A stretch of 43,269 nt of DNA from Actinomycetes bacterium (GTDB lineage: Bacteria > Actinomycetota > Actinomycetes > Mycobacteriales > Mycobacteriaceae): contig JAHZIT010000119.1 in the NCBI GenBank assembly GCA_022601275.1, positions 1-43,269 on the forward strand, read 5' to 3'. The notes under the pieces were generated by a model that had not been told where the DNA came from, made no database searches, and saw only the letters and a program-made list of their open reading frames with translations. Both the position numbers and the translations under genes were made by a program. The stretch's first letter is position 1; each line of letters opens with the position of its first letter. Shown one piece after another: positions 15,273 to 21,921 of the stretch.

Positions 15273-17762
15273 ATGAGCGAGTCCGATTCTCCGGGAAGCC
15301 TTACCTGCGAGGATATTCGGACCTCGATGACCCCCGAAGCGTTGCGCAAGGCGGTCGAGGATCACCTGCGGTATTCCCTTGGCCGCCCGGCCGCCTTGCT
15401 GGAACCCCGGCACTACTACCACGCTCTCGCGCTGGCCGTACGTGACCGCATGCAGCTGCGCTGGTCTGAGACCACCCAGACCTACCTCGACCATGACGAA
15501 AAAGTGACCTGCTACCTGTCGGCCGAGTTCCTCATGGGGCCACACCTGGGCAGCAACCTGCTCAACCTGCAGATCGAGCGGGAAGCTCGCGCTGCACTCA
15601 CCGCGCTGGGCCAGGATTTCGACACCGTGCTGGCCTGCGAGCAGGAGCCCGGCCTGGGCAACGGTGGGCTGGGGCGGCTGGCGGCCTGCTATCTGGATTC
15701 GCTGGCCACTCTGGAGCGTCCCGCCATCGGCTACGGCATTCGATACGAGTTCGGAATCTTCGACCAGGAGATCCACGATGGCTGGCAGGTAGAGACGACA
15801 GACAACTGGCTCGCCGACGGCAATCCCTGGGAGATCGTCAAGCCCGAGTTGAACTATCGCGTCGGCTGGGCCGGACACACGGAACGCTACCGCGACGCAA
15901 GCGGCCGTGATCGGGTGCGCTGGATTCCCGAACATGTTGTCAAAGGCGTCTACTACGGGACTCCGATCCAGGGTTACGGCGTGAACACCTGCAACACGCT
16001 GACGCTGTGGAGCGCCAACGCCGTCAAGGCACTTGCTTTGGATGCGTTCAACGCCGGTGACTACTACCGGGCAGTCCAAGACCAAGTCGTGTCCGAGAAC
16101 ATCACCAAGGTGCTCTATCCCAACGACGAGCCTGAAGTGGGCAAGCAGCTCAGGCTGGCCCAGCAGTACTTCTTCGTATGCTGCTCATTGCAGGACATCC
16201 TGCACCTGCTCGAGGATTTCGCCGGGGTCTCGGCTCGGGAACTCCCACACCGGGTCGCCATCCAGCTCAATGACACGCATCCCTCGATCGCCGTCGCCGA
16301 GCTGATGCGGTTGCTCGTCGACGAACGCGATGTCGGCTGGGACGACGCATGGCGCATCACCGTAGCGACGATGGGCTACACGAATCACACGCTGCTGCCC
16401 GAAGCGCTGGAAACCTGGTCGCTGCCCATGTTCGCCCGATTTCTGCCACGACATCTCGAGATCATTTACGAGATCAACCGCCGCTTCCTCGACGAGGTGC
16501 GTGCCCGGTTCCCAGGCGATGAGGAACGGGTGCGGCGCATGTCGTTGATCGGTGAGGACGGTGAGAAGTGCATCCGAATGGCGCATCTGGCGACCGTCGG
16601 CAGCCATGCCATCAACGGGGTCGCGGCGCTGCACTCCGATTTGCTGAAAACCACTGTGCTCAAGGACTTTTACCAGATGTGGCCGGAAAGGTTCAGCAAC
16701 AAGACCAACGGCGTGACGCCGCGCCGCTTCCTTGGCCTCGCGAATCCTGGTCTGCGAACTTTGCTCGACGACACAGTCGGCGGAAGCTGGATGGTCGACC
16801 TGGAGCAGTTGCGGGCGCTGGAACCTCTTGCCGATGACCCCGAATTCCAGAAGCGCTGGCGCGCGGTGAAGCGGGCCAACAAGGCCCGGCTGGCCGACTT
16901 CGTCCTGACGACGACTGGGGTAAGCCTTGACCCGGACTGGATGTTCGACATCCAGGTCAAGCGTATTCATGAATACAAACGCCAACACCTCAACGTCTTG
17001 CACATCATCTCGCTGTACAACCGGATCAAGAAGAATCCGGATCTTGACATCCCGCCGCGGGCTTTCATTTTCGGTGGCAAGTCAGCCCCTTCCTACGCGA
17101 TGGCCAAGCTGATCATCAAGTTGATCAACGCCGTCGCCGAAACGGTCAACAACGACCCCGAAGTGAACGGCCGCATCAAGGTCGCCTTTGTCCCGAACTT
17201 CAATGTGGGTAACGCGCAACTGATCTACCCGGCAGCTGATCTTTCCGAACAGATCTCGACCGCCGGCAAGGAAGCCTCCGGTACCGGCAACATGAAATTC
17301 ATGATCAATGGGGCACTGACCATCGGCACCCTCGACGGCGCGAACGTCGAGATTCGCGAGGAGGCCGGCGCGGCGAACTTCTTCCTCTTCGGGTTGACGG
17401 TGCCCGACGTGCAGCGTGTGCTGAGTGGCGGCTACCGTCCGGGCCGATACATCCAGGCCAATGGGGAACTCGCAGAGGTTCTCGGTCTGATCGCCAACGG
17501 CCGCTTCTCCCATGGTGATACGGAGGTGTTCTCTCCCCTGATCGAGAATTTGAGCCACCGCGACCCCTTCCTGGTGATGGCCGACTACGCCGACTACGTC
17601 GCCTGCCAGCAGCAGGTGAGCGACACCTGGCGAGACAGCGAAGCCTGGACGCGCAAGTCCATTCTCAATTCGGCGCGCAGCGGCAAGTTCTCCTCGGATC
17701 GAGCGATCACCGAATACTGCGACGCGATCTGGAACGTGCAAGCGGTGACCGTCGAGGATTAG
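15273..17762 (+). CDS. glgP: Glycogen/alpha-glucan phosphorylase
   Basis: The 829-residue product matches full-length GT35 phosphorylases. It releases glucose-1-phosphate from the non-reducing ends of glycogen or maltodextrin using phosphate and pyridoxal phosphate. The PLP-lysine motif EASGTGNMKF is present, with K675 as the Schiff-base lysine, as are QVKRIHEYKRQHLN and the early active-site motif GNGGLGRLAACYLDS. The ATG has AGGGGA about 10 nt upstream. The phosphorylase should mobilise storage glucan in the cytoplasm. It sits behind the acyl-CoA synthetase gene and 49 bp before the deaminase gene on the same strand. Confidence 0.96.
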   Translation: MSESDSPGSLTCEDIRTSMTPEALRKAVEDHLRYSLGRPAALLEPRHYYHALALAVRDRMQLRWSETTQTYLDHDEKVTCYLSAEFLMGPHLGSNLLNLQIEREARAALTALGQDFDTVLACEQEPGLGNGGLGRLAACYLDSLATLERPAIGYGIRYEFGIFDQEIHDGWQVETTDNWLADGNPWEIVKPELNYRVGWAGHTERYRDASGRDRVRWIPEHVVKGVYYGTPIQGYGVNTCNTLTLWSANAVKALALDAFNAGDYYRAVQDQVVSENITKVLYPNDEPEVGKQLRLAQQYFFVCCSLQDILHLLEDFAGVSARELPHRVAIQLNDTHPSIAVAELMRLLVDERDVGWDDAWRITVATMGYTNHTLLPEALETWSLPMFARFLPRHLEIIYEINRRFLDEVRARFPGDEERVRRMSLIGEDGEKCIRMAHLATVGSHAINGVAALHSDLLKTTVLKDFYQMWPERFSNKTNGVTPRRFLGLANPGLRTLLDDTVGGSWMVDLEQLRALEPLADDPEFQKRWRAVKRANKARLADFVLTTTGVSLDPDWMFDIQVKRIHEYKRQHLNVLHIISLYNRIKKNPDLDIPPRAFIFGGKSAPSYAMAKLIIKLINAVAETVNNDPEVNGRIKVAFVPNFNVGNAQLIYPAADLSEQISTAGKEASGTGNMKFMINGALTIGTLDGANVEIREEAGAANFFLFGLTVPDVQRVLSGGYRPGRYIQANGELAEVLGLIANGRFSHGDTEVFSPLIENLSHRDPFLVMADYADYVACQQQVSDTWRDSEAWTRKSILNSARSGKFSSDRAITEYCDAIWNVQAVTVED

Positions 17763-17811
17763 GTTCGACCCAGCCGATAAGCCCGCTCAACTCACACCAC
17801 CGGGGACAGCT

Positions 17812-18333
17812 ATGGACTTCGCGCAGCGCACGATTGACATTGCCCGCCGAAACGTAGCCGAGGGAGGTCGACCGTTCGCGACGGTGATCGTCAAGGACGA
17901 TGAGATTCTCGCCGAAAGCCCCAATCGGGTGGTCCAGACCAACGACCCCACTGCGCATGCAGAGATCCTGGCTGTCCGCGCGGCCTGCACCAAGCTAGGC
18001 ACCGAACACCTCACGGGCGCGACGATTTACATCCTGGCGCACCCGTGTCCGATGTGTCTGGGCTCGCTGTACTACTGCTCGCCCGATGAGGTTGTTTTCT
18101 TGACCACGCGCAACAATTACCAGCCCTACTACGTTGATGATCGCAAATATTTCGAGTTGGACACCTTCTACAGCGAGTTGGCCAAACCCTGGGATCAGCG
18201 GCGCCTTCCTATGCGCTATGAGCCTCATGCGGGCGCAATCGAGGTCTACGAGTACTGGCAAGACCGCAACGGCGGTGATCCATCGGTTACGGCGCTCCGA
18301 CGGACTGGTCGGACGGAGGACGGCCGCCCATGA
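17812..18333 (+). CDS. CMP/dCMP-type nucleobase deaminase
   Basis: A 173-residue zinc deaminase of the cytidine/guanine deaminase superfamily. The catalytic motif HAE is at H49/E51 (TAHAEIL) and the zinc cysteines are C79 and C82 in HPCPMC. The overall form (RPFATVIVKDDEILAES, then NNYQPYYVDDRKYFELD) is closest to guanine deaminase/tRNA-adenosine-deaminase-like nucleoside deaminases that act on free bases. It probably deaminates guanine or a related base in purine or pyrimidine salvage; the exact substrate cannot be read. The ATG has GGGGA about 6 nt upstream. Its last 47 bp overlap the convergent VOC gene. Confidence 0.9.
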   Translation: MDFAQRTIDIARRNVAEGGRPFATVIVKDDEILAESPNRVVQTNDPTAHAEILAVRAACTKLGTEHLTGATIYILAHPCPMCLGSLYYCSPDEVVFLTTRNNYQPYYVDDRKYFELDTFYSELAKPWDQRRLPMRYEPHAGAIEVYEYWQDRNGGDPSVTALRRTGRTEDGRP

Positions 18334-18892
18334 TGGCCAGCCCCCAATTGAGGTGCCCGTGCCAGACGGTGGCGATATGCCCGCCCTGGACCGCTGGTTT
18401 CGGATCCGAGATCGGGCCGCCGAGCGCACGGATGGCAGCGACAGTCCGATCGAGGTCGGCGGACCATAACGCAACCCCGATCAGCGCCGGCTCCGCACCG
18501 CTGGCAACCACTTCGATGAAGGCCTCCCCCACGCGGAAGAAGGCCATTTCCGGCCCGCTCGGGCCGCGCGGATGAAAGCGGCGGCGTGGCTCGATGCCCA
18601 GCACCGCGCTGAGAGCAGCGATGGCGGTGTCCAAGTCGCGCACCGTGTATACAACGTGATCGATGTGGGTCACACCGTTGAGGTGCACTGGGCCTTTCGC
18701 CGCTGAACAGCGCTGGGTGGTCACACCCAGAATCATGGGGTCAGAACGGATGTCGTCGAACGCCCAGGACCTCTCGCCGGTGAACTCACAACGCACCTGA
18801 CCGATCTGGACCGCGAGATCATCAACAGCAAATCCGAGCGTCGACCACGCATGCTCGTCCCCTGGAACACCGAGCCGGGTAAGAGTGGCCAT
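18287..18892 (-). CDS. VOC-superfamily (glyoxalase/dioxygenase-fold) protein
   Basis: A 201-residue protein. Its central half (HLNGVTHIDHVVYTVRDLDTAI...IEPRRRF) has the start of a vicinal-oxygen-chelate domain with the metal-type His of HIDHVVY, and it continues through AFFRVGEAFIEVVA to WSADLDRTVAAIRALGG. VOC proteins include glyoxalases, dioxygenases and resistance proteins; the role here is unknown. The frame extends to 18940, but ATG 18892 is preferred because it starts the conserved-looking sequence and follows TAGGGT by 8 nt, a possible leaderless or near-leaderless start. It overlaps the 3' end of the deaminase gene tail-to-tail. Confidence 0.87.
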   Translation of the reverse strand: MATLTRLGVPGDEHAWSTLGFAVDDLAVQIGQVRCEFTGERSWAFDDIRSDPMILGVTTQRCSAAKGPVHLNGVTHIDHVVYTVRDLDTAIAALSAVLGIEPRRRFHPRGPSGPEMAFFRVGEAFIEVVASGAEPALIGVALWSADLDRTVAAIRALGGPISDPKPAVQGGHIATVWHGHLNWGLAIMGGRPPSDQSVGAP

Positions 18893-18988
18893 GGCGATTG
18901 ACCCTAACCGCATCGTGGAAGGTGCTTGCCGCTGGAGCAACAGATTACGTCGCTACTCCGGCCACCCGTGTACCGCCTCGGGTCACCT

Positions 18989-19017
18989 GCCTCTGCTCTG
19001 CGGGGCGAGGCCTTTTT
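18989..19017 (+). terminator. Hairpin plus T-run, no plus-strand gene feeding it
   Basis: The arms gcctc (18989-18993) and gaggc (19007-19011) enclose a 13-nt loop and are followed by ctttttg, giving the outline of an intrinsic terminator on the plus strand. The only plus-strand gene upstream ended at 18333, about 650 bp earlier, and the 183-bp gap 18893-19075 contains no convincing ORF. The stem is only 5 bp, so this is a weak call. Confidence 0.35.
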
Positions 19018-19075
19018 GTAGTTGGGGAGCTGCTTCCGAAGCGCGTCACACGTTCGCCAAATGCCGAACTCGCGT

Positions 19076-19384
19076 TCATTGCCCCGAAGGGATGACCCTG
19101 GCGGGAATGACGGGACGCCCGCCCCCCACGGTAACCACCGGCGCCCCTGGAGGTGCCCACGCAACGGCAAATTCGGGCGGCCCGCCGTTAGCTGGTATCA
19201 CCAAGTCGCCGGGTTTGGTCCAACCCGCTCTGCTGGGATCATCTGCCGAGCACACTGGAAGGCCGGCACCAGAAGCGCAATTATCGTCAGCGAAACTGGC
19301 TGGCGCCAACCAAAGTCCTGATATGGCAAGCCAAGCAAGGGCAACGACACTTGCTGTGAACACTCGGCCAAGGCACCTGCCCAT
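19076..19384 (-). CDS. Small secreted protein, unknown function
   Basis: A 102-residue exported protein: a short basic N-terminus (MGRCLGRVF), a hydrophobic core (TASVVALAWLAISGLWLA) and a probable cleavage after ASFA. The mature part is about 70 residues with a Cys pair (NCASGAGLPVC) and a Pro/Gly/Val-rich tail (WAPPGAPVVTVGGGRPVIP). No family is recognised. The frame is open much further upstream (to 20233), but that stretch is antisense to the gene at 19529 and is an artefact. ATG 19384 is chosen because a TACAAT hexamer lies exactly 7 nt upstream, with no ribosome site, the pattern of a leaderless gene. Confidence 0.78.
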   Translation of the reverse strand: MGRCLGRVFTASVVALAWLAISGLWLAPASFADDNCASGAGLPVCSADDPSRAGWTKPGDLVIPANGGPPEFAVAWAPPGAPVVTVGGGRPVIPARVIPSGQ

Positions 19385-19391
19385 AGGCGGA

Positions 19392-19397
19392 ATTGTA
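19392..19397 (-). promoter_or_regulatory. -10 box TACAAT, leaderless small secreted protein
   Basis: TACAAT on the minus strand, 7 nt before the ATG at 19384. It fits the mycobacterial TANNNT -10 element and implies that transcription starts at or next to the start codon. Confidence 0.6.
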
Positions 19398-19516
19398 GTA
19401 ACTCGCCATGACCCGTGCTGGGCGTTGGCAAGGGCCCGCGGTTTCTCACCCGAGCTGATCGTGAAGAAATGCCGTGTGGGCCACCACAACGGGCTCATCT
19501 CCGAGCCCGCGCTGTC

Positions 19517-19522
19517 TACGAT
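19517..19522 (+). promoter_or_regulatory. -10 box TACGAT, leaderless membrane protein
   Basis: TACGAT on the plus strand, exactly 6 nt before the ATG at 19529. Together with the oppositely directed TACAAT at 19392-19397 it makes a compact divergent promoter pair. Confidence 0.6.
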
Positions 19523-19528
19523 GCGGTG

Positions 19529-20305
19529 ATGTCCTGGCTGAACACTTGGTGGCAGAACGACGTTATCGAGGGCTACAAAGGTCCGCTGATGCTCAGCTTC
19601 GTCGCGTTCGTGGTGACCTTCCTGACCACCCGAACGATTACCCGCCTGATCCGGGCCGGCAAAGGCCCGTTCCACAACGTCAGCACCGGCGGCGTACACA
19701 TGCATCACTCGACCCCGGGGGTACTGCTCCTTATTTTCGGCGGGTTCGCCGCCGTCGGCGCGCCACCGCGGTCGGTGTGGATCTACATCGCCGGCCTGCT
19801 GGTCGGAATCGGTGCATCTCTGGTGCTGGACGAGTTCGCGATGATCTTCCGGCTCCAAGACGTCTACTGGACGCAGGAGGGTCAGCTTTCGGTGAACATG
19901 GTCACGTTGGCGGCCGCCTGCGTCGGCCTCGCGGCGGTGGGAGTGTCTCCGATGAAGATGGACGAGATGCCCGCCGAAATAGCCGCCGTCCGCATCGGGG
20001 CGGTCGGGGTATTGCTCGTGCACTTCGCGCTGGTCGCGATAACCGCGCTCAAAGGCAAGTACCCGACCGCGCTGATCGGCCTGTTCGTCGCTCCCATCGC
20101 CTGGCTTGCCGCCTTCCGGCTCGCGCGCCCGACATCGCCGTGGGCGCGTTGGCGCTACAGTCCGGCCAAACTTGCCCACGCCCGGCGAAGGGCCGCCGAA
20201 TTCGACACGAGATGGGCCCCAATCCGCCGGCACTGGGACGACTTCATCGGTGGCACACCGACACCCGCCGATGATCGGGCCGGTGGGAACAGACCGGGCG
20301 GTTAG
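19529..20305 (+). CDS. Integral membrane protein, unknown function
   Basis: A 258-residue protein with about six hydrophobic segments, for example PLMLSFVAFVVTFLTT, TPGVLLLIFGGFAAVG, WIYIAGLLVGIGASLVL, NMVTLAAACVGLAAVGV, VGVLLVHFALVAITAL and LIGLFVAPIAWLAAF. Between the first two lies a charged/His-rich loop (GGVHMHHSTPG) and after the third is LDEFAMIFRLQDVYW; both may be functional. The C-terminal 60 residues are basic and probably cytoplasmic. No transporter family is recognised. ATG 19529 is preferred over upstream starts because TACGAT lies 6 nt before it and the upstream frame covers the divergent promoter. It is followed closely by the App1-like gene. Confidence 0.85.
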   Translation: MSWLNTWWQNDVIEGYKGPLMLSFVAFVVTFLTTRTITRLIRAGKGPFHNVSTGGVHMHHSTPGVLLLIFGGFAAVGAPPRSVWIYIAGLLVGIGASLVLDEFAMIFRLQDVYWTQEGQLSVNMVTLAAACVGLAAVGVSPMKMDEMPAEIAAVRIGAVGVLLVHFALVAITALKGKYPTALIGLFVAPIAWLAAFRLARPTSPWARWRYSPAKLAHARRRAAEFDTRWAPIRRHWDDFIGGTPTPADDRAGGNRPGG

Positions 20306-20343
20306 CGGGACGGCCGGGGCAGGCGTTTGCGATGCTGAGTCCC

Positions 20344-21504
20344 ATGGCTCTACTTCCCCGCCGGATCGCTGCGGAGCTGGAAGCGAAACTGCGCAGTCCG
20401 AAAGCCGCTGCCGCTGCGGTTGGACTCGAGAACGCCCTCACCAAGCGGCGGCGCGACCAGAAAATGCAGTCGGGAGCGTTTCGAGGCATGCACGTCGTGG
20501 TCTATCGCGGCTTCGTCGCTGAGGACGTGGCGAAGGTCCGCGTTCGCGTGCTCGAGATTCCAGAATTGCCTGGCGACAGCCGCATCCCGTACTGGGAAGT
20601 CGCTCAGACCAATCTGCGCCGGCACGCCGCGCTGCGCATTGTCGGGGTCGAAGTCGAGTTACGCATCGGAAAGCACAGCGCTAAGGAGATCACCGACAAC
20701 CACGGATTCGCGAACTTCTCGCTACCGGTTCCGGCCCTGCGGGTCGGATGGCACGATGCCCATGCGGTGACCACACCAATCGAAGACGGGGAATCGGCCT
20801 GCGGCACTGGGCGGGTCATCAAACCCTCGCTCAGGGCACCCTTCATGGTGATCTCCGACATCGACGACACAATCCTGCTCACCGGCCTGACCGAGGGCTT
20901 GTCCATGGTGACACGGACGCTGCTGCGCCAGGCCGACCAGCGCACCGCCATACCGGGCATGTCCCCGTTCTACCGGGGCCTTTCCCGTGGCGCGTCCAAC
21001 CGCGCAGGGAATCGCAGGCCGAAGCCGACCTTCTTCTATGTGTCGACCGGAAGCTGGTCTTTCTACCCGCTTCTGCAGGAGTTCGCCCAGCTGCGCGCCT
21101 TCCCGATGGGGCCGATGTTTCTCACCGACTGGGGTCCGACCGAGAGATACCTGCGGCGCAGCGGTGCTGAACACAAACGTATGGCCATCCGCCGACTACT
21201 CAAGGCTTATCCCAACATGCCCTTCGTGCTGATCGGCGACAGCGGTCAGCGCGATCCCCTGACCTACGAGGAGATGGCCCGGGAGTTCCCCGGACGCGCC
21301 AAACTGATCATCATCCGGCGGGTCGGAACCGACAAAGATGAACGCAATCGCGAATTGCGCGACCACGCAACGGCACTTCGCGCGGAAGGCATTCCGTTAT
21401 ACCTGGTGCCTGACGCATTACACGCTGCGGAGCTGGCCCATGCTATGGGCCTGTGCGATGAGATCACGCTTTCGGATGTCCACAGCGAACTGGGTCCGCT
21501 CTGA
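20344..21504 (+). CDS. App1-like (DUF2183) phosphatidate phosphatase family protein
   Basis: A 386-residue protein whose C-terminal half is the App1/DUF2183 catalytic domain of the HAD-like superfamily. The DxDxT nucleophile motif is visible as SDIDDTIL, followed by FFYVSTGSWSFYP, HKRMAIRRLLKAYPNMPFVLIGDSGQRDP and a C-terminal IIIRRVGTD. Yeast App1 dephosphorylates phosphatidate; a lipid phosphatase role is likely here but not shown. The N-terminal half (VVVYRGFVAEDVAKVRVRVLE) is the usual beta-rich region of bacterial homologues. The start may be ATG 20332 or ATG 20344; the latter has GATGCT 7 nt upstream, a weak leaderless signal. It is 38 bp after the membrane protein gene. Confidence 0.9.
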   Translation: MALLPRRIAAELEAKLRSPKAAAAAVGLENALTKRRRDQKMQSGAFRGMHVVVYRGFVAEDVAKVRVRVLEIPELPGDSRIPYWEVAQTNLRRHAALRIVGVEVELRIGKHSAKEITDNHGFANFSLPVPALRVGWHDAHAVTTPIEDGESACGTGRVIKPSLRAPFMVISDIDDTILLTGLTEGLSMVTRTLLRQADQRTAIPGMSPFYRGLSRGASNRAGNRRPKPTFFYVSTGSWSFYPLLQEFAQLRAFPMGPMFLTDWGPTERYLRRSGAEHKRMAIRRLLKAYPNMPFVLIGDSGQRDPLTYEEMAREFPGRAKLIIIRRVGTDKDERNRELRDHATALRAEGIPLYLVPDALHAAELAHAMGLCDEITLSDVHSELGPL

Positions 21505-21636
21505 GAATCAGAACGATCCAGATGTAACACGTCTCTCTGGTGGTACGTCGTCTCTGGTGCCGCGTCTCTCTCGTGCCCCATCGTGGAAACCGAACCGATC
21601 TCTGCGCGATCAGAGGCGAGCCGGGACACTGGCGTA

Positions 21637-21655
21637 TATACCTCGGGGGGGTATA
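21637..21655. promoter_or_regulatory. CsoR/RicR-like operator of the metallothionein gene
   Basis: The 19-bp dyad tatacctcgggggggtata has 6-bp arms (TATACC and GGTATA) around a G-rich centre. This resembles the G-tract dyads with TACC/GGTA arms bound by CsoR-family copper repressors. RicR of M. tuberculosis belongs to this family and controls the metallothionein gene mymT. The dyad overlaps the promoter, so repressor binding would block transcription, and Cu(I) would release it. Regulator identity is inferred from the site and the gene it precedes. Confidence 0.6.
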
Positions 21656-21659
21656 CACT
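21654..21659 (+). promoter_or_regulatory. -10 box TACACT, leaderless metallothionein gene
   Basis: TACACT ends exactly 6 nt before the ATG at 21666 and partly overlaps the inverted repeat at 21637-21655. No ribosome binding site precedes the ATG, so leaderless translation is expected. Confidence 0.6.
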
Positions 21660-21665
21660 GACATC

Positions 21666-21773
21666 ATGAATACAGAGATGACAGCCTCCGGCTGCACGAA
21701 CCCGAACTGCACCTGTAGCCCCAACTGCAAGTGCGGGCAAGACTGCACATGCGGACCGAATGAGAGCAAGTAG
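21666..21773 (+). CDS. Short metallothionein-like Cys-rich protein, 35 aa
   Basis: The 35-residue product contains seven cysteines in the pattern C-x4-C-x-C-x3-C-x-C-x3-C-x-C (C10, C15, C17, C21, C23, C27, C29), giving three CxC pairs and no aromatic residue or His. This is a classic metallothionein composition for binding Cu(I), and possibly Zn or Cd, in the cytoplasm. It resembles the small fungal copper metallothioneins in Cys number more than the 53-residue MymT of M. tuberculosis, so it is not named mymT. A longer in-frame reading from 21540 would bypass the promoter and operator and is rejected. A copper-type operator and a -10 box directly upstream support both the start and the role. 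Confidence 0.85.
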   Translation: MNTEMTASGCTNPNCTCSPNCKCGQDCTCGPNESK

Positions 21774-21791
21774 GCAGGCCCTACCCCCGAC

Positions 21792-21866
21792 TGTCTGGGG
21801 CCGGATTGTCTGGGGCCGGATTGTCTGGGGCCGGATTGTCTGGGGCCGGATTGTCTGGGGCCGAGG
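21792..21866. repeat. Five tandem copies of a 15-bp unit
   Basis: The unit tgtctggggccggat is repeated at 21792, 21807, 21822 and 21837, with a fifth, diverged copy at 21852 (ending in gagg). The array fills most of the 148-bp gap between the metallothionein stop and the PBP start, ending about 44 bp before the PBP -10 box. Confidence 0.95.
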
Positions 21867-21909
21867 CAGTCGCGCACTAACCGCTCACCCCTTGCCCGCA
21901 GGAGGCTTA

Positions 21910-21915
21910 TAGGCT
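21910..21915 (+). promoter_or_regulatory. -10 box TAGGCT, leaderless PBP gene
   Basis: TAGGCT ends exactly 6 nt before the ATG at 21922. An AGGAGG-like sequence at 21900-21905 is about 16 nt from the ATG, too far to serve as a ribosome site, so a leaderless start is the better reading. Confidence 0.6.
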
Positions 21916-21921
21916 GACGTC

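Noticed and set aside
18885..19529. Plus-strand frame of 214 codons
   Set aside because: It lies over the secreted-protein gene on the other strand and its divergent promoter and has no domain or ribosome site.
19385..20233. N-terminal extension of the minus-strand frame of the small secreted protein
   Set aside because: It runs antisense over the membrane protein gene and is not signal-like; the ATG at 19384 follows TACAAT and begins a clear signal peptide.
21540..21665. Longer N-terminus for the metallothionein
   Set aside because: It would put the operator and -10 box inside the coding region; the residues are unlike a metallothionein.
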